64,000 bases of DNA from Thermaurantiacus tibetensis (GCF_015354055.1 NZ_JACHTM010000002.1:744001-808000); one strand, 5' to 3'; numbered from the stretch's first letter, positions 9,354-18,360 are shown. Notes: generated from the sequence alone by a model not told the origin. Translations and numbers: made by a program.

Positions 9354-10147
9354 TGCCCGGCCCTCCCGTCTCCCCGCCACCCTCCGGCCCCGGGCCCGGC
9401 CCCCGCCCCCGCCCCCTCCTCGTCCTCGAGGACATCGTCAAGGACTATGCCTCCGAGGCCGGCAGCTTCCGCGCGCTCGCCGGCGTCAGCCTCACGGTCA
9501 ACCCGGGCGAGTTCCTCGCCATCATGGGGCCGTCCGGCTCGGGCAAGTCCACCCTCATGAACATCATCGGCGCGCTCGACACGCCGAGCGCCGGCCGCTT
9601 CCTCATCGACGGCGAGGACACCTCCGCCATGTCCGAGCCCGCGCTCGCGCACCTGCGCAACCGCGCCATCGGCTTCGTCTTCCAGCAGTTTAACCTGCTG
9701 CCCCGCCTCACCGCGCGCGACAACGTCGCCCTTCCCCTCGTCTACGCGGGCGTGCCCGCGCGCGAGCGCCGCGCCCGGGCCGAGGCGCTCCTCGCCCGCG
9801 TCGGCCTCGGCGACCGCGGCGGCTCGCGGCCCTCCCAGCTCTCCGGCGGCCAGCAGCAGCGCGTCGCGATTGCCCGCGCGCTTGCCGTCGGGCCGCGCCT
9901 GCTCCTTGCCGACGAGCCCACCGGCGCGCTCGACAGCCGCACCGGCGCCGAGATCCTCGCGCTCTTCAAGGCGCTCAACCGCGAGAACGGGGTCACCGTC
10001 ATCCTCGTCACCCACGATCCGGGCGTCGCCGCCGCGACCGACCGCGTGGTGCGCATCCAGGACGGCCGCATCGTCGACGACGGGCCCCCTGCCCGCGTCC
10101 TTGCCACCCCCGGCCCCGCCGCTTCGCCAGAGGTGGTTGCCTCGTGA
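9353..10147 (+). CDS. ABC transporter ATP-binding protein, MacB/LolD type
   Basis: A 264-residue nucleotide-binding subunit with all ABC motifs: Walker A GPSGSGKST, Q-loop FVFQQFNLLPRLTA, signature LSGGQQQRVAIARAL, Walker B LLLADEPTGALD and switch His in VTHDP. The first 20 residues are a Pro/Gly-rich extension. Unlike E. coli MacB, where ATPase and permease are one polypeptide, here they are separate genes joined by a GTGA overlap. It should power the permease encoded next. Confidence 0.94.
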   Translation: MPGPPVSPPPSGPGPGPRPRPLLVLEDIVKDYASEAGSFRALAGVSLTVNPGEFLAIMGPSGSGKSTLMNIIGALDTPSAGRFLIDGEDTSAMSEPALAHLRNRAIGFVFQQFNLLPRLTARDNVALPLVYAGVPARERRARAEALLARVGLGDRGGSRPSQLSGGQQQRVAIARALAVGPRLLLADEPTGALDSRTGAEILALFKALNRENGVTVILVTHDPGVAAATDRVVRIQDGRIVDDGPPARVLATPGPAASPEVVAS

Positions 10148-11430
10148 ACGCGCCGCTTCCGCTTGCCCCGCCCGTCGCCCGCGCACCGGCCCCGGGCGTC
10201 GCCCCTCTCCTCGGCCCCATGCTCGCCGAGGCGGTCGCAGCCCTTGCCGCCAACCGGCTGCGCTCCGGCCTCACCATGCTCGGCATGATCATCGGGGTCG
10301 CGGCCGTCATCCTCATGCTCGCCATCGGCAACGGCGTGCAGGGCCAGGTCCAGCGCTCCATCGCCGCCCTCGGCTCCAACCTCCTCATCGTCAACTCGGG
10401 CGCAGCGCGCACCGGCGGCGGCTTCAGCCAGGGCGCGGGCTCGCGGCCCACGCTCACCCTCGACGACGCCGAGGCCATCGCCCGCCTGCCCGACGTCATC
10501 GCTGCCGCCCCCTCCTCCGGCTTCACGGCGCAGGTGGTGGCCGGCCCCACCAACTGGCTGACCCAGGTCACCACCTCCACGCCCGCCTGGTTCACCGTCC
10601 AGAACTGGTATCCCGAAGACGGCCGCGCCTTCTCCGCCATGGAGGAGCGCCAGGCCGCCCGCGTCGCCGTCATCGGCCAGACGGTCGCCCGCCAGCTCTT
10701 CGGCGCGAGCGATCCCCTGGGCGAGCTCCTCCGCGTGCGCGGCGTCACCTTCACCGTCATCGGCGTGCTTCCCGAGCGCGGCCAGGGCATCGGCGGCGTC
10801 GACCGCGATGATGTCGTCGTGCTTCCGCTCACCGCCTCGCTCCGCCTCGTCCAGGGGGGCGGCGCCTTCCGCCGGTTCGTGCGCACCATCTCGGTCGCGG
10901 TCGCAACCCCCGAGGCGATGCCGGCCGTCGAGCAGGCCATCACCGAGCTGCTGCGCCGCCGCCACGGCCTCGGCCCCCGCGAGGAAAACGACTTCTCCAT
11001 CACCAACCTGACCGCCGTCGGCCAGACCTTCCAGGAAACCACCGGCGCCATCTCGCTGCTGCTTGGCGCCATCGGCGGCATCAGCCTCGTCGTCGGCGGC
11101 ATCGGCATCATGAACATCATGCTGGTCTCGGTCACCGAGCGCACGCGCGAGATCGGCATCCGCATGGCCCTTGGCGCGCCGCGCGCGGCCATCCGCCTCC
11201 AGTTCCTGCTCGAGGCCCTCATGCTCTCGCTCGTCGGCTGCGCGCTCGGAGTCCTCCTCGGCACGGGCCTCTCCCTGCTTGCCTCGCAGTTGCTGCCCTT
11301 CCCCACCATCATCTCGCCGGCCTCGGTGGTTGCCGCCTTCGCCATCTCGGCGGCCATCGGCATCTTCTTCGGCTGGTATCCCGCCACCCGCGCCGCCCGC
11401 CTCTCCCCCATCGAGGCCCTGCGCAGCTAG
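10144..11430 (+). CDS. MacB-like ABC transporter permease (FtsX family)
   Basis: A 428-residue permease with the MacB topology: one N-terminal membrane helix (RSGLTMLGMIIGVAAVILML), a large periplasmic domain of about 220 residues, and three C-terminal helices with GGIGIMNIMLVSVTERTREI, typical of the FtsX domain. Such pumps export macrolides, peptides or lipoprotein-like substrates by mechanotransmission. The substrate here is unknown. Its TAG stop shares the palindrome CTAG with the stop of the convergent photolyase gene. Confidence 0.93.
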   Translation: MNAPLPLAPPVARAPAPGVAPLLGPMLAEAVAALAANRLRSGLTMLGMIIGVAAVILMLAIGNGVQGQVQRSIAALGSNLLIVNSGAARTGGGFSQGAGSRPTLTLDDAEAIARLPDVIAAAPSSGFTAQVVAGPTNWLTQVTTSTPAWFTVQNWYPEDGRAFSAMEERQAARVAVIGQTVARQLFGASDPLGELLRVRGVTFTVIGVLPERGQGIGGVDRDDVVVLPLTASLRLVQGGGAFRRFVRTISVAVATPEAMPAVEQAITELLRRRHGLGPREENDFSITNLTAVGQTFQETTGAISLLLGAIGGISLVVGGIGIMNIMLVSVTERTREIGIRMALGAPRAAIRLQFLLEALMLSLVGCALGVLLGTGLSLLASQLLPFPTIISPASVVAAFAISAAIGIFFGWYPATRAARLSPIEALRS

Positions 11431-12794
11431 CCCCTGGCCCCGTCCGCCGCGCCGCCGTCCGCCGCGCCGCCGTCCGCCGCGCCGCCCGCCTCCTTCCGGA
11501 TGGCCGCCAGCCGGGCAAGCGCCGCCGCCCGCGCCGCGCCATGCTCGACGATCGGGTCGACAGGCTCCACGCTCCGGTACTCGGGGGCCCAGCGGCGGAT
11601 GTAGCCCATCGCGTCGAACCGCTCGGCCTGCCCGACCGGCGCGAAGATCCGGTGGAAGGGCTGGGCATCCACCCCGCACCCCGTCACCCACTGCCAGCCC
11701 ATCGCGTTGTTCGGAAGGTCCGCATCCGTGAGCGTGTCCCAGAACCAGCGCTCGCCAAGCCGCCAGTCGATCCCGAGATGCTTCACGAGGAAGCTCCCCA
11801 CCACCATGCGCACCCGGTTGTGCATCCAGCCCGTCCGCCACAGCTGGCGCATCCCGGCATCGACCAGCGGATAGCCGGTCCGCCCCGCCTGCCAGGCCTC
11901 AAGCCACCCCCGGCCCGGCTCCCGCTCCACGTCGGTCCATGCCATCGCCGCGAACGCCTGCCGGTGCGGCACCTCCGCCGAGTCCGGGTGCTGGCGGATG
12001 AGCTCGTGGGCGAAGTCGCGCCACACCAGCTGCCGCTGCCAGGCCTCCGCGCCGTCGCGCCCCTCGACCGCGTGCCAGCAGGCGCGGGGCGAGATCTCGC
12101 CGAAGTGGAGATGGGCCGAAAGCCGCGAGGTCGCGTCCTCGGCAGGAAAGTCCCGCCGCGCCGCATAGGCCGAAACCTTGGGCAGGAACGCAGCGAGCGC
12201 GGCCCTGGCGCCCGCCTCGCCCGGCACGCCATCGAACCCGGCTGCCCAGCGCGGCGAAAAGCGCGGCACCCCCCGCCCCGCCAGCCCCCCGGGCACGGGG
12301 GCAAAGCGCATCGTCCCGGGGGCAGGGCAGGGCGCAGCCGGCGCGCCCTTCGCCACATGCGCCCGCCAGAAGGGCGTGAACACCCGGAACGGCCCGCCCG
12401 CCTTCGTCACCAGCGCACCGGCAGGGTGCAGCGTCGGCCAGCCGTGGAGCTTGAGAAGCCCGCCGAGCTTCGCCTCGATGGGCGCCCACCAGGGCTCGGT
12501 CTGGCGCGTCGCGTGGATGGCCCGCGCGCCGGTCTCGCGCGCCAGGCTCGCCAGCACGTCCGCCGCCCGCCCCTCCAGCACGAGGAGCCGCCCGCCCCGC
12601 GCCCTGAGGTCGGCATCGAGCGCGGCAAGGCTCCGCATCAGCCACCAGCGCGACGCGCCGCCCGGCGGCCGCACGCCGTCCGACACCTCGTCCCACACAT
12701 AGACCGGCAGCACCTCGCCCGCCGCTGCCGCCGCACTGGCCGCCGGCTGGTCGGCGAGCCTGAGATCCTGCCGGAACCAGAGAATCTCGACCAT
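11427..12794 (-). CDS. phrB: Deoxyribodipyrimidine photolyase (cryptochrome/photolyase family)
   Basis: A 455-residue flavoprotein that repairs UV pyrimidine dimers using light. It begins MVEILWFRQDLRLADQPA (antenna domain). The C-terminal FAD domain shows SRLSAHLHFGEISPR, WRDFAHELIR, YPLVDAGMRQLWRTGWMHNR and WGERWFWDTLTDADLPNNAMGWQW-type segments, in order. The extreme C terminus carries a threefold GGAAD pentapeptide repeat encoded by a 15-bp minisatellite (11440-11485), which looks like slippage extension rather than part of the fold. It ends tail-to-tail on the permease gene in a shared CTAG. Confidence 0.93.
   Translation of the reverse strand: MVEILWFRQDLRLADQPAASAAAAAGEVLPVYVWDEVSDGVRPPGGASRWWLMRSLAALDADLRARGGRLLVLEGRAADVLASLARETGARAIHATRQTEPWWAPIEAKLGGLLKLHGWPTLHPAGALVTKAGGPFRVFTPFWRAHVAKGAPAAPCPAPGTMRFAPVPGGLAGRGVPRFSPRWAAGFDGVPGEAGARAALAAFLPKVSAYAARRDFPAEDATSRLSAHLHFGEISPRACWHAVEGRDGAEAWQRQLVWRDFAHELIRQHPDSAEVPHRQAFAAMAWTDVEREPGRGWLEAWQAGRTGYPLVDAGMRQLWRTGWMHNRVRMVVGSFLVKHLGIDWRLGERWFWDTLTDADLPNNAMGWQWVTGCGVDAQPFHRIFAPVGQAERFDAMGYIRRWAPEYRSVEPVDPIVEHGAARAAALARLAAIRKEAGGAADGGAADGGAADGARG
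11440..11485. repeat. 15-bp minisatellite at the photolyase 3' end
   Basis: Three tandem copies of GCCGTCCGCCGCGCC lie inside the 3' end of the photolyase gene and encode Gly-Gly-Ala-Ala-Asp repeats on the minus strand. The copies are essentially identical, implying recent expansion. Confidence 0.85.
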
Positions 12795-12876
12795 CCGGCC
12801 GCCATGCCCGGCCCCCGGCCGCGCGGCAACGCCGGCGGCTTGCCGCGCCGGCACGGTCGCCCTAGGGCGCCGGCCC

Positions 12877-13761
12877 ATGCCCGCCACCGCCTACGTCAAC
12901 GGCCGCTACCTGCCGCTTGCCCACGCAGGCCTCCCGGTCGAGGACCGCGGCACCCAGTTTGCAGACGCCGTCTACGAGGTCGTCGCCATGTTCGCCGGCC
13001 GCCCGCTCGACTGGGCGGCGCACCGCTGGCGCCTCCGGCGCGGGCTTGCCGCCCTCTTCATCGAAGGGGCGCCGTCGGACGCCGCGCTCGACGCCATCGC
13101 GCAGACGCTCTGGCGCCGCTCGCACCTGGCCGACGGCCTCCTCTACATCCAGGTCAGCCGCGGCACCGCGCGGCGCGACCATGGCTTCCCGGCAGGGGTC
13201 CGGCCCAACCTCGTCATGACGGCGCGGCCCTTCGACTTCCGCCAGCGCCTCGCCCAGCAGCAGGAAGGCGTCGCCGTCGTCGCGCTTCCCGACCAGCGCT
13301 GGAAGCGCTGCGACCTCAAGACGACCGGGCTCCTCGGCGCCGTCCTCGGCAAGGCCGAGGCGCGCCGGCTCGGCGCCTTCGAGGCCATGTTCCACCTCGA
13401 GGATGGCACGGTGACCGAGGGCGCCTCCACCAACCTGTGGATGGTCGCCTCCTCGGGCACCCTCGTCACCCACCCGCTCTCCGCGCGCATCCTCCCCGGC
13501 ATCATGCGCGAGACCGCGATGCGGCTTGCCCGCGCGGCCGGGATGGCGGTTGCCGAGCGCCCCTTCACGCTCGACGAGGCCCGCACCGCCCCCGAGCTCT
13601 TTTTGACCTCGACGACCGGGCCGCTCCTTCCCATCACCCGCCTCGACGGGGCCCCCGTCGGCACCGGCACGGCGCACGCGGGCCGGCCCGGCCCCGTGGC
13701 CACCCGCCTCGCCACCCTCCTCTGGTCCGAGATCGCCCGCCAGACCGGCTGGCGCCCCTGA
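12877..13761 (+). CDS. dat: PLP class IV aminotransferase, D-amino-acid transaminase-like
   Basis: A 294-residue fold-type IV PLP enzyme. It begins AYVNGRYLPLAHAGLPVEDRG, has Lys148 in RCDLKTTGLLGAVL as the predicted Schiff-base lysine, and VTEGASTNLWMV for phosphate binding. The overall pattern is closer to D-alanine aminotransferase (D-Ala + 2-oxoglutarate to pyruvate + D-Glu) than to branched-chain IlvE or PabC, but class IV specificity is hard to read from motifs alone. It is divergent from phrB with 82 bp between starts. Confidence 0.85.
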   Translation: MPATAYVNGRYLPLAHAGLPVEDRGTQFADAVYEVVAMFAGRPLDWAAHRWRLRRGLAALFIEGAPSDAALDAIAQTLWRRSHLADGLLYIQVSRGTARRDHGFPAGVRPNLVMTARPFDFRQRLAQQQEGVAVVALPDQRWKRCDLKTTGLLGAVLGKAEARRLGAFEAMFHLEDGTVTEGASTNLWMVASSGTLVTHPLSARILPGIMRETAMRLARAAGMAVAERPFTLDEARTAPELFLTSTTGPLLPITRLDGAPVGTGTAHAGRPGPVATRLATLLWSEIARQTGWRP

Positions 13762-13915
13762 CCTCCGGCCCACCGCTTGCCTCCCACGCCACAACCAGCC
13801 AGTATCCATCGGCGAAGGCGACCTGCATGGAGGCATCACAGACAGCAGGACGATCCTCGCGACAACCCGGGCTTGCGCCCGGCCGCGACAACGCCGGGCG
13901 CGAGGCGTAGCCACC

Positions 13916-15010
13916 GTGGCCGTCTTTATCCTGGACGCCAATTCGCTGACAGCCGTCCAAGGCACCAGCTTCCGGGACGAGAACTTGCGTGAACGCAGGG
14001 ATCTTCAGCGCCTCGTCAAGGGCAATATCGGCTGCCTCGAGGAAGGGCTGATGGTGCTGGCCGAGGAATATGGGAACTGGGTGGACAGCAGCCGCCGCAT
14101 CGACCTTCTCTGCCTCGACCGCGACGCCAATCTGGTGGTTGTGGAGCTGAAACGCACCGGCGACGGCAGCCACATGGAACTGCAGGCCATCCGCTATGCC
14201 GCCATGGTGTCCTCCATGACCTTCGATCAGGCAGCGGACGCGCTGGCCCAGGACCGGGCGAGGCACGGGACTGGCCCGGCCGACCATGAGGCAGCGCGCC
14301 GTGCCATTCTCGAATTCCTAGGATGGAGCGAGCCGAGGGAAGAGGATTTCGCGACGGACGTCCGCATCATCCTTGTCGAGGAAGATTTCGGCAAGGAACT
14401 GACCACCTCGGTTCTCTGGCTTCGCGACCGCGACATCGACATCCGCTGCATCCGGATGAAGCCCTACCGGATCGAGGATGGGCGCCTCCTTGTCGACATC
14501 CAGCAGCTGATCCCCCTGCCCGAGGCTGCCGAATTCCAGACGCAAATCGGCGCCAAGCGCCAGGCAGAGCGCAAGGAACTGCGCGAGCGTGACCTGCTGC
14601 GTTACCAGTTTTGGGAAGGTCTGCTGGAACGGGCAAAGCAAAAGACCAGAATCCATGCCACGCGAACCCCAGGGTACAGCCCTTGGCTCTTGGGCGGTAT
14701 CGGCCGCGCCGGAATGTCTATCGGCTACGGGATCAGAAAATTCGACAACAGCGTCTTTCTCTGGATCTCGAACAGCAAGCCGGCATTCGACGACCTCCTT
14801 GCCGAGAAGGACGCGATCGAGGCCGAGTTCGGCTCGGCCCTGAGCTGGATCGAGTCCGAAGGACAGCTCGGGCGGTCGATCGAGTTCCGGCAGCCAGGCG
14901 GCTACCGTTCCGACCGAGCGGAATGGCCCGCCATCCAGGACCGGATGATCGATGCCATTGTCCGGCTCGATACGGCGCTTCGTCCGCGCATCGCAAAAAT
15001 CCCCCTCTGA
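13916..15010 (+). CDS. PD-(D/E)XK nuclease-like protein with C-terminal DUF4268
   Basis: A 364-residue protein of two parts. The N-terminal half has a PD-(D/E)XK signature of the DUF91/NucS-like kind: Asp63 in SRRIDLLCLDRD, then Glu77 and Lys79 in NLVVVELKRT, with Gln90 in the following helix. The C-terminal part (about 205-360) reads as DUF4268: QFWEGLLERAKQK, LGGIGRAGMSIGYGIR, FDDLLAEKDAIEAEFG and WPAIQDRMIDAIVRLDTAL. The start is a GTG. The gene is visibly less GC-biased than its neighbours, suggesting acquisition by transfer. No methylase or partner lies beside it. DNA cleavage is an inference from the motif; solitary genes of this kind may act in repair or defence. Confidence 0.8.
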   Translation: MAVFILDANSLTAVQGTSFRDENLRERRDLQRLVKGNIGCLEEGLMVLAEEYGNWVDSSRRIDLLCLDRDANLVVVELKRTGDGSHMELQAIRYAAMVSSMTFDQAADALAQDRARHGTGPADHEAARRAILEFLGWSEPREEDFATDVRIILVEEDFGKELTTSVLWLRDRDIDIRCIRMKPYRIEDGRLLVDIQQLIPLPEAAEFQTQIGAKRQAERKELRERDLLRYQFWEGLLERAKQKTRIHATRTPGYSPWLLGGIGRAGMSIGYGIRKFDNSVFLWISNSKPAFDDLLAEKDAIEAEFGSALSWIESEGQLGRSIEFRQPGGYRSDRAEWPAIQDRMIDAIVRLDTALRPRIAKIPL

Positions 15011-15085
15011 CGAAGGCGCCGCGGACCTAGAAGGAGCCTGCCGCGCCGTCATCATCGGCCACTGCGGCCCCCACATCCCCTTCCG

Positions 15086-15721
15086 CTAGCGCCCCAGCCC
15101 CTCCGCCAGCAGCAGGTTCGCGCGGGCCACCACCTCGTCGGCCCCCGGGTCCCCGTCGCCTGCCCACAGCACGTAGCGCAGTCCGAGGAACACGTTCATC
15201 CCCGCGACCGCCCAGGCCTCCACCTCGCCCACGCCGTCCCTGAGCTCGCCCGCCGCCGCGCCTGCCCGCAGCCGCTCGGCAATCCGCCCCACCGTCGTCT
15301 CGTAATGCGCCCGGTGCGCGTCGGGGGCCACGAACTCGGCCTCGTCGATGATCCGGTAGAGGAGGCGCTCCCTCGCCACCACCTCGAGAAAGGCGGCAAG
15401 CGCCGCCGCCTCGCGCGCGAGCGCCCCCTCCACCCCGGCAAGCCGCGGCGCCACCGCGTCGCGCACCCGCCCCGACATGTCGGCGACCACCGCGCGGAAG
15501 ATCGCCTCCTTCGAATCGAACCAGGTGTAGAAGCTCCCCAGCGCCACCCCCGCCCGGCGGGTGATGTCGGTGATGCCGGTCGCGTGGAACCCCTTCTCGC
15601 CGAACTCGGCCGCCGCCGCGTCGATGAGCGCGGCCCGCGTCCGCTCCCCCCGCTTCGTGCGTGGCGCCCGCGCCACGGCCCCAGCCGGACCGTCCGCCCC
15701 GCCATCGCCCGCACCGCCCAT
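15086..15721 (-). CDS. TetR/AcrR-family repressor
   Basis: A 211-residue regulator. The ATG at 15721 is preceded by GAGGAGG at ideal spacing, so I prefer it over a TTG 30 bp upstream. After a Gly/Ala-rich leader, the helix-turn-helix reads AAAAEFGEKGFHATGITDITRRAGVALGSFYTWFDSKEA in shortened form AAAEFGEKGFHATGITDI...GVALGSFYTWF. The C-terminal ligand domain is Ala-rich and unassigned. It diverges from a TonB receptor gene 78 bp away, with a palindromic operator candidate between them, so it probably controls both. Confidence 0.92.
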   Translation of the reverse strand: MGGAGDGGADGPAGAVARAPRTKRGERTRAALIDAAAAEFGEKGFHATGITDITRRAGVALGSFYTWFDSKEAIFRAVVADMSGRVRDAVAPRLAGVEGALAREAAALAAFLEVVARERLLYRIIDEAEFVAPDAHRAHYETTVGRIAERLRAGAAAGELRDGVGEVEAWAVAGMNVFLGLRYVLWAGDGDPGADEVVARANLLLAEGLGR

Positions 15722-15733
15722 ACCCGCCTCCTC

Positions 15734-15753
15734 AGTTGAAATCCGATTCAACT
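15734..15753. promoter_or_regulatory. Palindromic operator candidate for the adjacent TetR
   Basis: A perfect inverted repeat AGTTGAA-N6-TTCAACT lies between the divergent TetR and TonB-receptor genes, 12 bp upstream of the chosen TetR ATG. Size and spacing fit a TetR-dimer operator. Location and symmetry are seen directly; binding is inferred. Confidence 0.6.
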
Positions 15754-15799
15754 TTCAGTAATCGCCTGGCCAACCGCCAATCAAGCCTCGGGGAGCCCC

Positions 15800-18034
15800 A
15801 TGTCCACCCATGCCGCCCGCGCAACCCTCCGCGCCTCCACCCTCGCCTCCACCCTCCTCGCCAGCCTCGTCACCGGCCTCGCCCCCGCCCGCGCCCAGCA
15901 GGCCCCCGCCCCGGCCATCGCCGAGGGCGAGGCAACCGACATCGTCGTCACCGCCCGCCGCCGCGAGGAAAGCCTCGTCGACGTCCCCATCTCCCTCTCC
16001 GTCGTCGCCGGCGCCACCCTCGAGGCCCAGGGCGCCCCCGACATCACGGCCCTCCAGCGCCAGACCCCCAACCTCACCCTCGAGGTCGCCCGCGGCTCCA
16101 ACTCCACGCTCATCGGCTTCATCCGCGGCGTCGGCCAGCAGGATCCGCTCTGGGGCTTCGAGCCCGGAGTCGGCCTCTATGTCGACGACGTCTACATCGC
16201 CCGGCCCCAGGGCGCCGTCCTCGACATCCTCGACATGGACCGGATCGAGGTGCTCCGCGGGCCCCAGGGCACGCTCTACGGCCGCAACACCATCGGCGGC
16301 GCCATCAAGTACGTCACCCGCCGCCTCGGCCGCGATCCCTCGCTCATGGTCCGCGGCCAGTTCGGCAGCTACGGCCAGGCCGACGCCGTCGTCCGCGCCT
16401 CCCTGCCGCTGGGCGAGACGCTCGCCGTCGGCGGCGCCGTCGGCTGGTACAACCGCAACGGCTTCGGCGAGAACCTGACGACCGGCGCCGCGCATTATGA
16501 CAAGGACGTGCTTGCCTTCCGCGCTGCCGCCGAATGGACTCCGGGGGACCGCCTCTTCCTCCGCCTCGCCGGCGACCGCATGGTCGACACGAGCAATCCC
16601 CGCCACGGCCACCGCGAGATCGGCTTCGCCGGCAACCCCGTCTTCGCGCCGCTGCCGTCGAAGTATGACACCCGCGCCGGCCTCGGCGATGACAACAGGG
16701 TCACCACCTGGGGCGTCTCCGCCACGGCCGAGTTCACTGCCTCTGATGCGCTCACGCTCAAGTCCATCACCGCCTATCGCGGCAGCCGCACCGACACGCT
16801 CATCGATTTCGACAACACCCCCGGCCCGGTCCTCGACGTCCCCGCCTTCTACGAGGACTGGCAGTTCACCCAGGAAGTCCAGGCGCTCCTCAGCCTCGGC
16901 CGGCTCCAGGGCGTCGCCGGCGTCTTCTATCTTGAGGGCAATGCCGCCGGCGCCTTCGATACCGTCCTCGGCGGCGCCAACCTCACCATCCTGACGTCGG
17001 GCGATGTCGACACCCGCTCGATCGCCCTCTTCGGCGACCTCTCCTACGCCCTGACCGAAAGGCTCACCCTCTCCGCCGGCCTCCGGTGGACCGAGGACCG
17101 CAAGGAAGGCACCGTCTTCCGCCGCAACTTCACCGGCATTCGCTCGCCCCTCTTCGGCAATCCGGCCGCCATCCCCGGCTTGGTGCGCACCGACTACACC
17201 AACGACCGCACCGACGACCGCGTCACCCCCCGCATCAGCGCCACCTACGCGCTCACGCCCGAGGTCAACGTCTACGCAAGCTGGGGCAAGGGCTTCAAGT
17301 CAGGCGGCTTCGACATGCGCGGCGATGCCCTCTTCACCCCCACCACGGTCAACGGCTACGCCCCCGAGACCATCGGCACGGTCGAAGCCGGCCTCAAGGG
17401 CAGCTTCCTCGACCGGTCGCTCTTCGTCGCGCTCGCCGGCTTCCGCTCCAACTACCGCGACCAGCAGGTCACCATCCAGGTCCCCAACGCGCTCGGCGGA
17501 ATCGCGAGCTTCGTCGACAATGCCGGCCAGCTCGTCATCTGGGGCTTCGAGGCGGAAGCCACCGCCCGCCTTCCCATGGGCGTCTCGGCGAACCTCGGCA
17601 TCGGCTACACCCACGGGGACTACCGGGAGTTCCTCACCTTCATCTTCGGCGGCACGGCACCGGTCGACGTCTCCAATGAGCGCTTCCTCCAGAACACCCC
17701 GGCCTGGACGATCAACGCCGGCCTCACCTGGGAGGTCGCGCTCGCCCGCGGCACGCTCGCCGTCAACCCGATGCTCGCCTTCCGCGATTCCTACCAGCTC
17801 TTCGAGGTGAAGACTCCCCTCCTCGACGAGGACGGCTATGTCCTCGTCGACGTCAACATCAACTGGACGAGCGCCAACGACCGCTTCCGGCTCGGCTTCC
17901 ATGCTAGGAACCTGACCGATGCGCGCTACCGCGTCGGCGGCTACAACTTCCCCGGCGCGCTCTTCGGCGATTCGGTGATCGGCTTCTACGGCCCGCCGCG
18001 CACCTTCACCGGCACGGTCGAGTGGCGCTACTAG
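15800..18034 (+). CDS. TonB-dependent outer-membrane receptor
   Basis: A 744-residue receptor. It has a signal peptide ending near ARAQQ, a TonB box at ATDIVVTARRRE, a plug domain with VYIARPQGAVLDILDMDRIE and VLRGPQGTLYGRNTIGGAIK, and a 22-strand barrel ending in aromatic VEWRY, as required for outer-membrane insertion. It belongs to the sphingomonad-type receptors (pfam plug plus TonB_dep_Rec). The substrate is unknown; control by a TetR regulator rather than a Fur-like site suggests an organic ligand rather than iron. No transporter or enzyme gene follows it. Confidence 0.93.
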   Translation: MSTHAARATLRASTLASTLLASLVTGLAPARAQQAPAPAIAEGEATDIVVTARRREESLVDVPISLSVVAGATLEAQGAPDITALQRQTPNLTLEVARGSNSTLIGFIRGVGQQDPLWGFEPGVGLYVDDVYIARPQGAVLDILDMDRIEVLRGPQGTLYGRNTIGGAIKYVTRRLGRDPSLMVRGQFGSYGQADAVVRASLPLGETLAVGGAVGWYNRNGFGENLTTGAAHYDKDVLAFRAAAEWTPGDRLFLRLAGDRMVDTSNPRHGHREIGFAGNPVFAPLPSKYDTRAGLGDDNRVTTWGVSATAEFTASDALTLKSITAYRGSRTDTLIDFDNTPGPVLDVPAFYEDWQFTQEVQALLSLGRLQGVAGVFYLEGNAAGAFDTVLGGANLTILTSGDVDTRSIALFGDLSYALTERLTLSAGLRWTEDRKEGTVFRRNFTGIRSPLFGNPAAIPGLVRTDYTNDRTDDRVTPRISATYALTPEVNVYASWGKGFKSGGFDMRGDALFTPTTVNGYAPETIGTVEAGLKGSFLDRSLFVALAGFRSNYRDQQVTIQVPNALGGIASFVDNAGQLVIWGFEAEATARLPMGVSANLGIGYTHGDYREFLTFIFGGTAPVDVSNERFLQNTPAWTINAGLTWEVALARGTLAVNPMLAFRDSYQLFEVKTPLLDEDGYVLVDVNINWTSANDRFRLGFHARNLTDARYRVGGYNFPGALFGDSVIGFYGPPRTFTGTVEWRY

Positions 18035-18360
18035 GCCGCAGGCGGCTGCCCTCGGGCGAAGCCTGACCGGCGGAGCCGCCGCAGGCCGGGCCGAGCCCAC
18101 CCCGCGACGCAGGCGCCGCGTGGACCCCGGGCCGAGCCCACCCCGCGACGCAGGCGTCGCGGGGGCCCCTGGCCGAGCCCACCCCGCGACGCAGGCGTCG
18201 CGGGGGCCCCTGGCCGGCGGGTCCCCTTCGCGGGCCTGACCAGACCCACGACTCTCCCCGAAGCCACACGGGGTCAGGCCAAGACATTCTCCCCTTTCCG
18301 GGAGCCCCGGCGCCCCACTGTCGCCGGCCGCGCGCTCCCCGGGGGCCGCGCCCCGTCGGC
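18035..18360. other. Intergenic region with hairpins and short tandem repeats
   Basis: No gene is credible here. After the receptor stop there is a hairpin around 18069-18086 (GGCGG-AG-CCGCC type), then a 41-bp tandem array listed separately, then GC-rich sequence up to the convergent Spy-like gene. The dyads may terminate transcription from both sides, but no T tract follows them. Confidence 0.5.
18090..18212. repeat. 41-bp tandem repeat, three copies, each with a perfect dyad
   Basis: Copies begin with GCCGAGCCC at 18090, 18131 and 18172, an exact 41-bp period. Copies 2 and 3 contain the 8-bp dyad CGCGACGC-AG-GCGTCGCG; copy 1 carries one mismatch (GCGCCGCG). The array lies just downstream of the TonB receptor gene. 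There are no unique spacers, so it is not a CRISPR. Confidence 0.85.

Noticed and set aside
18090-18212. Possible short CRISPR
   Set aside because: The 41-bp units are continuous tandem copies without spacers.
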